64,000 nucleotides of DNA from G963677085 sp963677085 (GTDB taxonomy: Bacteria; Planctomycetota; Planctomycetia; Pirellulales; Thermoguttaceae), in NCBI GenBank assembly GCA_963677085.2, contig CAXXFH010000001.1, positions 1 to 64,000 on the forward strand, in the 5' to 3' direction. Shown piece by piece: positions 1-8,776 of the stretch. The notes under the pieces are model-generated. The model was given only the letters and a program-made list of their open reading frames with translations, was not told where the DNA came from and did no database searches. Both the position numbers and the translations under genes were made by a program. The stretch's first letter is position 1; each line of letters opens with the position of its first letter.

Positions 1-24
1 CTCCCGTTCACCGCAAAGTCAACG
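1..24 (-). other. Partial attC-like cassette end
   Basis: The first 14 bases (CTCCCGTTCACCGC) recur exactly at 853-866, and both copies contain the stop codon of a minus-strand gene. The copy at 853-866 is one arm of a long imperfect hairpin with the look of an integron attC site. This is therefore probably the start of a second attC whose remainder lies left of the window. It is too truncated to fold here. Confidence 0.45.
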
Positions 25-745
25 CGACAACATCTAGGATGATATGCGATAGAATAAGTGGCCATAACCTCCTGTACTTCACGTATAGGAATGCGAACAC
101 GAGCCCCATAGGCAGTATGAACAAAACTGCCTCCGGCCCTTGATAAACATGATAGGAGAATCTGATCAAGGTGCTCGAAATGATCGCAATCCATGTACTT
201 TGCCGTGCAAGGCATCCAACCACATAACCGACGACGAATGTCTCCTCGTAGATGCCGTTGACCACGGAAAACAACAGCACGGTCCCAAAGTCTAATTGAC
301 TTGTGTCAAGAGGAGGAAACTCATACCAAGTTCCAAAACCGACGGTGACTACGGTGGGGTAGAGCAAGATACCAAGGGTCAGCAATACGCCAGCTCCCGT
401 GAGTTTCCAGGAGACCTGTGGATGAAAATCACTCAGTTTCCACTGGCGCGCTCTGAGAAATGCGGCAATGATCAGAAATGCGAATAGTTCGAATGTGACC
501 AGCCAGGACAGATCAGCATTCGTAATGACATCGTTGCGCGATCCGCTGCTCCAGCCAATGATCGCCGCATAAGCAAACATGCCAAACGCGACGAGAATCA
601 CTAGCGCAAACTCCACGGCGCGCGGCATCCTCCGGTGTGTGTTGGAAATCAATGTCCATACGGAATAGAGGCCAGGAGGCCCGACAGGCATCGGCTTCCT
701 GAAGGTCTTCTTGCGGTCGGGTTCGACCTTCACCCCGTCATCCAT
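8..745 (-). CDS. CPBP family intramembrane metalloprotease (CAAX/Abi-type)
   Basis: This 245-aa integral membrane protein has about six hydrophobic segments after a basic N-terminal tail. Diagnostic motifs are visible: the paired glutamates in YEETFVVGYVVG (about residues 166-177), a histidine in FSYHVYQG, and the C-terminal HIILD histidine. These are the EExxxR-like, FxxxH and HxxxD/N motifs of the CPBP (type II CAAX prenyl endopeptidase/Abi) family, intramembrane proteases used in prenyl-protein processing, bacteriocin immunity or unknown roles. The stop codon lies inside an attC-like repeat and the start follows another attC-like site by only about 40 bp with no clear Shine-Dalgarno, as expected for an integron cassette. 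The substrate cannot be inferred. Confidence 0.8.
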   Translation of the reverse strand: MDDGVKVEPDRKKTFRKPMPVGPPGLYSVWTLISNTHRRMPRAVEFALVILVAFGMFAYAAIIGWSSGSRNDVITNADLSWLVTFELFAFLIIAAFLRARQWKLSDFHPQVSWKLTGAGVLLTLGILLYPTVVTVGFGTWYEFPPLDTSQLDFGTVLLFSVVNGIYEETFVVGYVVGCLARQSTWIAIISSTLIRFSYHVYQGPEAVLFILPMGLVFAFLYVKYRRLWPLILSHIILDVVALTLR

Positions 746-785
746 CTGATTCGACTCGCAAAGGGTAGGGGAGACTAAATGAGCC

Positions 786-877
786 GCATAACGACAGCGG
801 TAACGGGGCCACCGCCAAAAAACTATGGTTTCAAAACCCGCGTCATCGGCGGCTCCCGTTCACCGCTTGAGTTTATT
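786..877 (-). other. attC-like recombination site between two gene cassettes
   Basis: An imperfect inverted repeat pairs 796-816 (AGCGGTAACGGGGCCACCGCC, 21 nt with extrahelical bases) with 848-867, around a loop holding a small secondary hairpin. The outer ends carry GCATAAC (786-792) and GTTTATT (871-877), resembling the RYYYAAC and GTTRRRY simple sites of attC, read in the direction of the two flanking minus-strand genes. The stop codon of the HEPN gene (860-862) is inside the site, which is common for cassette genes. No integron integrase is visible in the window, so the assignment rests on structure and on the repeated arm at position 1. Confidence 0.55.
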
Positions 878-1336
878 TCGCGCACTGTCTGTCAAGCCGC
901 GCCATCCATAGAACCCGTACTCCGCCTCAAACTTCTGCTTAATGTCGTCGAGTGCGCTGATTAGTGGTGGCAGCAATCTCTTGTAGACCTTCTGGCCTTC
1001 GTTACCAGATCCATGCACTAGCGCGTTTCGCTTCTGTGCAGCCTTCGTCACGGTTTCGATGTTGTTCGGTCCGATTATTGTTTGGAGGACGCGGTTTGAT
1101 GGATCGTAGCATGGCCAAGCGTCGATGACACGCCAAAGTCCATTGAGCCTCTTGACGACCTTCATCGCATCTTCGAGTGACAGCCCTTTCCATATGATCA
1201 ACTGCAGGAGAGTGCGCCGCATTATCTTCTCGACGAAGAACACGGTCATCACGAATGCCTCGTCCGCCGGGCCTGAGTTGTTGAGTTCTTCAATGCGAGC
1301 ACGAGCGGTTGTGTATCTGCGCCGGAGTGAGATCAT
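860..1336 (-). CDS. HEPN-domain protein (putative RNase-type toxin or effector)
   Basis: This 158-aa, mostly helical soluble protein has no close named homologue that I recognise. The clearest motif is R103-N-A-L-V-H108, matching the Rx4-6H signature of HEPN domains, where the Arg and His form an RNase active site in many toxins, Abi proteins and defence effectors. The flanking helices (about 35-70 and 115-145) fit the four-helix HEPN fold. No minimal nucleotidyltransferase (MNT) antitoxin partner lies beside it. The neighbours are an attC-like site and a CPBP protease, so it looks like a cassette-borne gene. The start ATG is 13-17 bp from a GTTAAGG sequence that may mark the cassette boundary. 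Family assignment is moderate; toxicity is inference. Confidence 0.6.
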   Translation of the reverse strand: MISLRRRYTTARARIEELNNSGPADEAFVMTVFFVEKIMRRTLLQLIIWKGLSLEDAMKVVKRLNGLWRVIDAWPCYDPSNRVLQTIIGPNNIETVTKAAQKRNALVHGSGNEGQKVYKRLLPPLISALDDIKQKFEAEYGFYGWRGLTDSARNKLKR

Positions 1337-1355
1337 TGTGTGGTGCCATGCCTTA

Positions 1356-1701
1356 ACTACTGTTTATCGCGCACGCCCAAACCTCTTAGCGGGCGCGCCT
1401 TGCGCAATAACATTCCCTGCCTTGACGGCGATTGTAGCACACAAGTCGTGGAGTACCAGTCCCTTGGGTGGCCGCGATCGCCTCCGCCGAAGTGCATTAT
1501 CGCGCGGCGCTAACGGCACAATAACATCCTCCCCACCCGCTGCCGCACCGAATAACTGGACATCCGTCGCCAAATAACACCCGAGTCAGATAGCCTCTCT
1601 GGTAACGTATCTCTCTGCCTGATAACGATTGGCGATTATCCACTAGATTTGCTGGTAGTCCCTGCGGCCAACATCCCCCCACACCGCAACCCAGTGTTTT
1701 T
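1356..1701. other. No gene recognised
   Basis: This stretch has only short overlapping open frames without recognisable domains. Several AATAAC or GATAAC words are scattered through it (1412-1630), possibly relics of attC or att sequences, but no foldable site is convincing. Confidence 0.4.
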
Positions 1702-1908
1702 CTACCGGCAGGTCGATCGCACCATCGCCAAAATCCCCGCTCGAACGGCGTCGGGCAACTCGCGCCAGGCGGTGACGATCTCGACCAAATCGGGCGGTAA
1801 ATCGGCACCAAAATTCGCTTCCGACGGGCATGGCACCACTGTTGGCACCTTGGGGTTTTCGTTTTGACGCAACTCCGCGTCGTGTTTAGCAGTTACGGAA
1901 TCCCGGCG
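1702..1908 (-). pseudogene. C-terminal remnant of a phage-type integrase
   Basis: The minus frame ending at 1702 encodes about 65 residues that resemble the C-terminal tail of planctomycete tyrosine integrases: a polar linker, then a short helix containing LPDAVRAGILAMV and a stop. Everything upstream, including the catalytic domain, is missing. The frame runs straight into the antisense of the tRNA-Arg fragment at 1909-1955, where it reads GATGFEPVTFGSGG, the peptide typically produced by the antisense of a tRNA T-arm and anticodon arm. Such overlap of an integrase 3' end with its att site is usual for integrated elements. Family recognition is from memory of similar tails and is moderate. 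Confidence 0.45.
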
Positions 1909-1955
1909 TCGGCCTCCGGAGCCGAAGGTTACAGGTTCGAATCCTGTCGCTCCAC
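1909..1955 (+). tRNA. 3' half of tRNA-Arg(CCG), probable att-site remnant
   Basis: The anticodon arm is intact: stem TCGGC/GCCGA (1909-1913 with 1921-1925) around loop CTCCGGA, giving anticodon CCG at 1916-1918. The T-arm is also intact (ACAGG, TTCGAAT, CCTGT; 1931-1947), followed by the 3' acceptor strand CGCTCCA. The bases to the left do not provide a matching 5' acceptor strand (TGGAGCG) or a D-arm, so only the 3' half is present. Integrative elements that enter tRNA genes leave exactly such a 3' half at one end. The fragment is probably not functional. Confidence 0.75.
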
Positions 1956-3083
1956 GTCCAGACGCTGCTGCTCCTTGCAGAGCCGCAGGGCTTCCAGTAC
2001 GGTGTCTATGCCGATGTTGTTGCGATATTCGTCCATCTCGGCCGAATCCTTTGCCAGAATCAGATTCTTCTCGGCACGCTGCAAGGCGATCAGGTCCTGC
2101 ACGCAACGGGCAGCCAGGATCGCCCGTGTGGCTGCTTCGTCCGCCGACTTGGTGCATTGAGCCAACGATTGGTCGGAGGAATCGACGAATTGCCGGAGGT
2201 AGGCCTCTGCCTTGTCGAATACATCGCGTCCCTCGCCAGCCGAGATCCTCGTCGCCTCTTCGGTCTCGTCTTTCAACGCGTTTTCCGCCACGCGATCGCT
2301 GGTCTTCTCGAACGCGTCGAATTGCGTTCGAAAGGAATCCAGGTGCTTTGCATCTTCGCCCGTGGCCATCTTCCGTAGCTCGTCCGTGGCGGCTCGCACC
2401 TGCACGACCGTATCTTTTCGCAGGCGGTCGTACTTGCCGCGATCTTCGCGGTTTGTGGCCAGAATCAGATTCTTCTCGGCACGCTGTACGCGAATCAGAT
2501 CCTGCACCAGTCGCGCTCCCTTGAGGACTTGGCTGGCCATGGTTTCGGCCGTGCGAGTCAGCTCCGTGCTCTGTTTGTCGTTGCGATCGGCAATCTGTTT
2601 GAGCGACACCTCCGCGGCGTCGAACTGTTTTCGGCCTTCATTACGTGAGAGTTCAAAGGCCTCTTTGTTCGTGTTCTTCCGCGAAGCGGCGCGGACTTCC
2701 GCCGAAATGGTTTTGAAGTTGTTGTAGAGTTCGTCGAACTCGTCGAGCTTGGTTTTCTCTTCCGCATCGGCCAGTTGCCGGAGTTGCTCGACCTTGTCTC
2801 TCATGTTGTTTTCGGTATTGTCGATCTCCGCGGCGTACACGTCCATGCCGGCGGGATCGTCGGCCAGTATCAGATTCTTCTCGGCGCGATGGATTGCCAA
2901 CAGGTCCTGCTGGGCTCTCGCGGCGAGCAGGCACTTCGTCGACGTGTTGTCGACGATGAAGTTCAAGCGGCCGTTGATCTCGCCCAGCTTGCTGATTCCC
3001 ACGGTCATGATGATGAACGCCACCAACGCAAGGAGCGTCATCACGGCAAACAGTTTGGTTCGGATTTTCAACTTGGTAAACAT
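1956..3083 (-). pseudogene. Truncated methyl-accepting-type sensor with three 4HB repeats
   Basis: The protein starts at the ATG at 3083 (MFTKLKIRTKLFAVM), with one N-terminal membrane helix followed by three tandem four-helix-bundle MCP-type sensor repeats. Each repeat carries a near-identical QRAEKNLILA or HRAEKNLILA motif (roughly residues 60, 185 and 310). A complete chemoreceptor would continue with a second membrane helix, HAMP and a methyl-accepting signalling domain. Here similarity ends after about residue 350 (EYRNNI), followed by a short unrelated stretch and the antisense of the tRNA fragment, where the frame terminates at 1929. It is therefore a 3'-truncated gene cut at the integration junction. 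It may still encode a membrane-anchored periplasmic sensor stub. Confidence 0.65.
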
Positions 3084-3372
3084 AATGAGGTTCCAATCGG
3101 GGGACGTCTCTAATTGATGTCTGCATTTTGAATGAACGGCTCGTGCGCGGTAATCCCGGAAAGGTCGGTCGGGCTTTCGTTGCCGGCCCTCGTTCATTGC
3201 ATGTGCACGTTTCGATAGAGAACGGATAAACTCGGTTGCATCGTGCGTGGAAAGAAGTCGAACGTCCCGTTCGACGGACTACATACCTGTCGCAAACGTG
3301 GCATGAATCGCCGGGGCGGGGAACGCGCGTGGATCGAATGGTGAGCAAGGATCATGGGAACGTATTTCCATA

Positions 3373-3429
3373 TTTCGGTGGGATGGCAGGATTTTGATGG
3401 GGTGGCAGGATTTCGGTAGGATGGCAGGG
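3373..3429. repeat. Three tandem 19-bp repeats
   Basis: Three consecutive 19-mers (3373-3391, 3392-3410, 3411-3429) follow the pattern TTTCGGTGGGATGGCAGGA with 1-4 mismatches. They lie directly beside a perfect GC-rich hairpin in the gap between the spermidine-synthase-like gene and the chemoreceptor remnant. Confidence 0.8.
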
Positions 3430-3466
3430 CCCGCCGGCGCCGGATATCCGTAACGGCGCCGGCGGG
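3430..3466 (-). terminator. GC-rich perfect hairpin, candidate terminator
   Basis: A 13-bp perfect inverted repeat, CCCGCCGGCGCCG (3430-3442) and its complement (3454-3466), encloses an 11-nt loop. It sits about 80 bp beyond the stop codon of the minus-strand gene at 3546-6179. There is no T-tract on either side, so it could be a factor-assisted terminator, an mRNA-stabilising hairpin or a repeat-associated palindrome. Confidence 0.5.
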
Positions 3467-3545
3467 AGCCAACCAGGAGAGTTGCAAGCAGTGAGGCAAG
3501 GCGGCGACTCGACGGATGCCCCGGTGGCGTCCGGAGTCGGCCCAT

Positions 3546-6179
3546 TCAGCCTCCACGATTCGGCGATGATGCCGGGGTGGCTTCATCTTTAGGGGGCGCG
3601 ATGATGGCGGCAAGTGATTTCATATTGCCTTCGAGTTGACCGGGGATGGAGAACTTCCGCACCATCTGATGTCTGGCAAGCTGTTTGGGCGTGGAGAACT
3701 CCGTCACCAGGTGGTCGTCCGTGTTCAGACGGAGCGGCCGTTTCAAATCGGAGTAGAGGAACACGCCGAGTTCCTCCTCGTTCATCACGAACGTCTCGAA
3801 GGGAAGCAGCAGGGGATCGTGCCCCGTGCGTTGGATATCCGCGGACACCGTCGGTTGGAGCACGCGCTTTTGTAGGGTTTCACAGTCGATTTTCAATTCC
3901 GACCCCGCCTTGGCGATCAGGATAACGTCGCCCATGGCGCCGCTTGACCACACGGTGGCATGAGGAAACACCATTCGCATCGTATGCATCACAACCTTCA
4001 GGTCCTGGGGCGACATGTAGTAAGCGGGTAGCCACTGGGCGAACAAGCCGTCGTTCTTCAGACGCTTGGCGACCAACTGGTACCATTCGAGGGAGAAGAG
4101 GCTCGACTGGCCCGCGATCCAGGGGTTGGAGGGCTGGGAGATGATCACGTCGTATTGGTCGGTCCCCGTCAACAGGACGTTTCTGGCATCACGCTCGATG
4201 ATCCGCATTCGCTCGTCGTCGAGCGGCGAATGATTGACTTCGTCGAAGTACCGCGACGCTCGGACAACCTCAGTGGACAACTCAGCACAATCGACCACGC
4301 GGACGTCGTGCGTCAGCACGGATCCCACCGTCATCCCGCTGCCAAACCCCACGACGAACACCTTGTCGGGGCAGGGGTGGAATAGGAGCGGCAATTGCCC
4401 CAGCAGAATCTGGGTCTTCATATCCAGCGAGCCGCCGGTGCTGGCATCGGTTTTTCCGTCGATCGTCAGAAACCGTACGCCGTCGCTTCGCTGCATTACG
4501 GCCACCGTTGCTGTCCGGCCGGTGGCGTAGTAGAGGAGATCGTATTGCTTCATTGCCATCTCCCACAGGTCGCGGGCGTTTCGGCCCGCAACGTCGATCT
4601 CCCCCTCCGTGGCCGCTTCCACGCGACTGAGCATCTGGTGATAGCGATCGGCGTAGACGTAGACCCCGCTATTCATCACCAGCGGCGACCAGGGCGGCAG
4701 GAACGCGACAATCAGGACGAAACCGGCGACTGTCGCAATCGCCGGAACAAAGCGGTGGGCTGGTGACCGGGATGAGTCGGCCAGACAGACGACGACTGCC
4801 GCCAACGCATTGATCACCGCGCCGAGAACGATCGTTGCCTGCATCCCGATCATGGGGATAAGCACCAATCCTGCCAACGTCGCGCCCAGTACGGCCCCCA
4901 ACGTGTTCATTCCGTAGGCCTTTCCCAGTTGCCGCCCGAGAAGCGTCGTGTCGTCCACAAAAATCGCGCTGACGATGGGAAAAGTGGCTCCCAGAGCGAA
5001 AGTCGGCACAATCATCACTAGGGCAGCCAGAGCAAAACGCAACGCCTGCAGGGCCAACCAGCTTTCCGGAATCATTCCGTGTAGCGAGAGATACATCAGC
5101 GGCAGCTTTTCGAACAGCGGGATCGTCAGCAACACCGAGAATGCCGCCGTGCACTGCACCCAGACGAACAGGTTCGTCGGCGCTGCCAACCGTTGCAGAC
5201 GACCAAAGAAAAGACTTCCCAGGGCAATACCCAACAGAAAGGTCACGAGCATCGTCGTGAAGGAATAGGTCGTCGTCCCCAGAATCATCGTCAGCGTGCG
5301 GGTCCAAGCCACCTCGTAGAGCATCGACGCAAAACCCGACGCGGCAAAGGCCACAATCAACGCACGGCTCAGGGGAGTCCATCGACGAGAAACGACGGTG
5401 GAAACGCCGACGGGTCCGGACGACTGGGTAAGTGATTCGATAGTCGGGCTTGCCGCGGTAAACCGATGGACGGCCCAGAAGCTGACCGCAACGACGAAAT
5501 TGACGGTTATGGCGATGAGCCCGGAGACGGACGCGCCAAACACGGGAAGAAGTACGTATCCCGCCAGGGCCGCCCCGAACAGGGCACCGACGGTATTCAG
5601 CCCGTAGAGCCAGGAAACCGTTACCGAAATCCGAGTTCTGCGGCGGATGATGTACCGGCTGAGAACCGGCAAAGTTGCCCCCATCAGGCTGGTTGGCACG
5701 ACCAGCAACAGAAACGCCAGAACGAATCGCACCGCATTGGCCAGGCCCACCCCCGGTTGGCAAGCCTGGTAAAACACGGCATAAAACCGTTCGACGCTAT
5801 GTAATAGGATGGGAAGCACGAGGGCGTAGCCGCCGATTCCAGCTTCCAGTAAGGCATATGTCGTTACAAGACGATTCTCGCCGCAGCGGTCCGCCCACTT
5901 GCCCAGGGCCCATGCACCGATTCCCATTCCGGCCATAAAAACCGCCAACACGATCGTCACCGCGTACGTCGATGCCCCGAGAACAAGTGTGAATTGACGA
6001 ACCCAAACGATTTCATATACAAGGGAGGCCAACCCGGAAAGCCCGAAGAGAGCCAAGTAGACGAAGCGAAGTCGAGCGTCTTTGCCCTGGTTTTGTGTCT
6101 TCAGTCCGTCGGGCTGCAAGGACACGCTCTCGTTATTGCGCCCCACTATGGACCGCTTTTCCGTCGTCAACTCCAGCAT
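3546..6179 (-). CDS. Fused MFS-like / spermidine-synthase-like membrane protein
   Basis: The product is 877 aa. I chose the ATG at 6179 (MLELTTEKRS), which follows AGGAGG by about 9 bp; the open frame extends 63 codons further upstream. The N-terminal two-thirds contain many hydrophobic helices in two related blocks, each beginning with a GLxxLxYEIVWxR or GFASMLYEVAWTR sequence (about residues 40 and 290). The C-terminal third is a soluble Rossmann-type domain like polyamine synthases, with GFGSGMTVGS (nucleotide-binding loop) and ISQPSNPWIAG replacing the catalytic Asp region. This architecture is common in planctomycetes and deltaproteobacteria; the reaction is unknown. It follows the GAF-LuxR gene by 298 bp on the same strand. 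Confidence 0.85.
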   Translation of the reverse strand: MLELTTEKRSIVGRNNESVSLQPDGLKTQNQGKDARLRFVYLALFGLSGLASLVYEIVWVRQFTLVLGASTYAVTIVLAVFMAGMGIGAWALGKWADRCGENRLVTTYALLEAGIGGYALVLPILLHSVERFYAVFYQACQPGVGLANAVRFVLAFLLLVVPTSLMGATLPVLSRYIIRRRTRISVTVSWLYGLNTVGALFGAALAGYVLLPVFGASVSGLIAITVNFVVAVSFWAVHRFTAASPTIESLTQSSGPVGVSTVVSRRWTPLSRALIVAFAASGFASMLYEVAWTRTLTMILGTTTYSFTTMLVTFLLGIALGSLFFGRLQRLAAPTNLFVWVQCTAAFSVLLTIPLFEKLPLMYLSLHGMIPESWLALQALRFALAALVMIVPTFALGATFPIVSAIFVDDTTLLGRQLGKAYGMNTLGAVLGATLAGLVLIPMIGMQATIVLGAVINALAAVVVCLADSSRSPAHRFVPAIATVAGFVLIVAFLPPWSPLVMNSGVYVYADRYHQMLSRVEAATEGEIDVAGRNARDLWEMAMKQYDLLYYATGRTATVAVMQRSDGVRFLTIDGKTDASTGGSLDMKTQILLGQLPLLFHPCPDKVFVVGFGSGMTVGSVLTHDVRVVDCAELSTEVVRASRYFDEVNHSPLDDERMRIIERDARNVLLTGTDQYDVIISQPSNPWIAGQSSLFSLEWYQLVAKRLKNDGLFAQWLPAYYMSPQDLKVVMHTMRMVFPHATVWSSGAMGDVILIAKAGSELKIDCETLQKRVLQPTVSADIQRTGHDPLLLPFETFVMNEEELGVFLYSDLKRPLRLNTDDHLVTEFSTPKQLARHQMVRKFSIPGQLEGNMKSLAAIIAPPKDEATPASSPNRGG

Positions 6180-6418
6180 TTCACCACCCTCCTGCGTGAA
6201 CGGTACAGCAAGACTTGTTCGCCCTGCTTGCCTCGTCTTCGGAACCCAAATCGCCCTTGTTTTCGGAACACCAAAACGTAACCCAGTGATGCCGTCTCGG
6301 ATTCCGTATCTTCCTGGCGAAAAGTCCGTACGCCCTATACGCAATGCAGAAACCTTCGAGGGCGCCACGAAGCGCGACGTTGTGGAATACCCGCAGTGAA
6401 GGAATGTGACTGAGCAGC

Positions 6419-6441
6419 GCGATCGTGTGAGAGACGATCGC
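6419..6441 (-). terminator. Hairpin downstream of the GAF-LuxR gene
   Basis: GCGATCGT (6419-6426) and ACGATCGC (6434-6441) form a perfect 8-bp stem with loop GTGAGAG, about 40 bp past the stop of the gene ending at 6478. The loop heptamer is repeated just after the stem. There is no T-run, so the terminator call is tentative. Confidence 0.35.
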
Positions 6442-6477
6442 GTGAGAGCTGGCGGACGGAAAACTTGCCACGCGGAA

Positions 6478-7371
6478 TTACGGAATCTCCGCGGTAACCG
6501 CCAGCAAGTGCGCCGTCAGGTTTACGCCGTTTCCAACGATGGAAAGCTTGCGGCGGATGCTCTCGCGCTGCTTAAAGACGGTCGCCGGAGCGACGTGGCG
6601 CAGCCGCGCAACCTCCTTCGTGCTCATCCCGCTTCGTATCATGCCGCAAATCTCGATCTCGGTCGGCGTGAGATTTTGGCAGACCCTGGAAAGCCGGTGC
6701 GTGAACGGGCTTGTCAATTCCGTCATGCCCTTTTCGAGAAGGGTGAGGCACTCCATCTGATGCGACGAAACCTGGTTTGCCAAGGCGCGAATTTGAGGAA
6801 GAAGAACCTTCTCCACATTGGCATTGATCGAACGGCCTATTTCGGCTCGTTCCTCGTTGATTTGCGAGAAAATTCCGCGCAGGGCAGCCTTCGCTTCATG
6901 AAGCGCCTCGCGAGTCGCACTCAACTCTTCCTCCAATAGGTAACGCTCGGCGATTCTGCCGATGCGTGCAGCCACCGTGTCGATGAGTTCTCGTTCCTCT
7001 CGCAAGAACGGGCCATCGCCACACTCTGCCGGGGCCTCTTGGAAGAAGACTTCCACTTGCCCCACCGACTTCCCCCGTACCCGAATCGGTGCCGCTTGTC
7101 TCCAGGCGGATTCCCGAAAGCCCTCGGTCTCGTACCGCTCATCACGCAGGATTATCCGGGCCCGGCAGGGGTCCGCAGATTGCCACGCCCTGGGAAGAAT
7201 CTCTGCGATTCCGCGCAGGATGTTGGGCAGGGAATCCGCGCGTTCCTCCACCACCTCGGATATCCGGTAAAGACATTCGAGTTTGCGGAGCAAAGGATGG
7301 GAATCCGATGCGTCGTCGCGAATGGGTGATCCATCACCCTGGCGACGCAAGGGCCGACAGGAACCGCTCAC
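6478..7371 (-). CDS. GAF-domain LuxR-family transcriptional regulator
   Basis: The product is 297 aa. Residues about 25-150 resemble the GAF-like sensor block found in many soil and aquatic bacterial LuxR regulators (LYRISEVVEE, then ILPRAWQSADPCRARIIL and REERELIDTVAARIGRIAERY). A coiled-coil linker follows (about 150-220). The C-terminus is a LuxR helix-turn-helix: LTPTEIEICGMIRSGMSTKE, then ATVFKQRESIRRKL. No receiver domain or phosphorylatable Asp is present, so it is probably a ligand- or redox-sensing regulator and not a classical response regulator. The start is uncertain (GTG at 7371, no good Shine-Dalgarno). It lies upstream of the spermidine-synthase-like gene on the same strand. 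Confidence 0.75.
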   Translation of the reverse strand: MSGSCRPLRRQGDGSPIRDDASDSHPLLRKLECLYRISEVVEERADSLPNILRGIAEILPRAWQSADPCRARIILRDERYETEGFRESAWRQAAPIRVRGKSVGQVEVFFQEAPAECGDGPFLREERELIDTVAARIGRIAERYLLEEELSATREALHEAKAALRGIFSQINEERAEIGRSINANVEKVLLPQIRALANQVSSHQMECLTLLEKGMTELTSPFTHRLSRVCQNLTPTEIEICGMIRSGMSTKEVARLRHVAPATVFKQRESIRRKLSIVGNGVNLTAHLLAVTAEIP

Positions 7372-8776
7372 AGCGGTTTATCTCCCGTGCTGATGATGAA
7401 CCGCTCCGGTTCCGTCCGTTGGCCAGTACAACGTCGGCCCTTTTGTGTTGTTACTGCCCCCTATGTGACTATCACTGAATTCGATCGTATCGATTGTTGG
7501 TCTACACACAAACTGTTGACAAATAGGGGTGAAAGCCTCTCGTTTTCGTCTGTGCGAATTGTCAAAATCGCGTGTTCCCTCGATACGGCCGCCGATGAAC
7601 GGCGCCCTTTCTTGCACACCCGTCCTCGGTTCCGTAGCCTGATTCTCTGTTTCTCTATCTTTCGACGCAGTCAAGAGATACAACACGAGCAGAAAACGGG
7701 GTGCCGACTGTGGTGCCCACAAGTCCTCCGCGTAGGGATACGCTCGGCATCGATTTGCCGTGAAAACGGGCGTTTGCGGCCTTCTTGAGATCTGAACTCA
7801 TTTTGCGTTGAGCCGTCGTGGCTTGGCGGTATTCTTGATCCGCGCGCCGCCGATTTGGCGACTTTGCCCGAGAAAAACAGGCCCTAACCGGTTGTCGCAC
7901 CCTTCCGCCCGTTGAAGGAAAGGCACGCTTGGCCACGAGGCGTCACACGGTGGCCCGTGTCGCGAAGGTGGGACGTGGCGACCAGGGTTGGCCGCCGTTC
8001 GGAGACTTCGCGACAGTCGCCGCGTGTGAGAAGTAGGTGGTGCGATCGTGCCAGCCGGAAGAAGATTGCCGTCAGGCTGTTGGACGCTGAAACAAGTTTC
8101 TTCAAGCTGGCCTGACGATGAGCGTGATATACAGTACGACGTCACCCGTCGTTTTACCTCTGGCTGTTAGGACTTCACGAAGGGGAAGTGGCTCATGCCC
8201 CGCTGTTGATTCTCATCACCAATACAACGGAACTGGGACTAGCGAAGTATGTCGACTATCTTACGGTATTATCAGGGCTTCCGCCATGTCTTTCATAAGA
8301 TCGAAACCCGCCGGCGCCAGGTGAGGTCGCACCTCCGGCCTCGCTGGACAAGGTCCTCTCGGTCCGGCAGATCGCCGGATTATATCACCGCTACACGCGG
8401 GCTGCGTAATCGCACGAATCGGCTTTTGGGGTCGACTCTTCGCTGCCGGTCTGTATGTAACAGCAAGATGAGCTGATTCGTCGGGGATTTCGGGAATCTT
8501 CCTGCGTAGCTTCTCGGCCGGCATGTGGTTCGATGCGTGGAAAAGCGACTCTCGTTTTTTCGGGTCGAGTTTCTGCAAACGACGCCACGTCTTCACCCGC
8601 AAGGGCTGCCAATCTTCCGCGAACTCCACATGCTGGGCGTGGCAATGCGCGACGCCTTCCCCGATATCGATTTGCTGCCGAAACCGAAGGGTTGACTTTT
8701 TCCAAGGGTCGGAGACATTTCTGTAGACGGTTTGTGATTCAGAAACACAAGGTCAGGTCGCAGAAGGAGAACTCCG
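7372..8776. other. 1.4-kb gap without a confident gene
   Basis: No frame here shows a recognisable domain. A minus-strand segment at about 8330-8690 reads as a charged, helical peptide (for example WQPLRVKTWRRLQKLDPKKR) that might be the remnant of a host gene, but it lacks a clear start and upstream domain. An AAGGAGA Shine-Dalgarno for the sulfatase lies at 8763-8770. Confidence 0.4.

Noticed and set aside
1702..2157. Long minus frame reading through the tRNA fragment as one 151-aa protein
   Set aside because: Its middle part is the antisense of tRNA arms and its upper part is a shadow of the chemoreceptor gene. Only the C-terminal 65 codons resemble an integrase tail.
8330..8690. Possible minus-strand gene for a charged helical protein
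   Set aside because: There is no clear start, ribosome binding site or known domain. It is noted only in the gap description.
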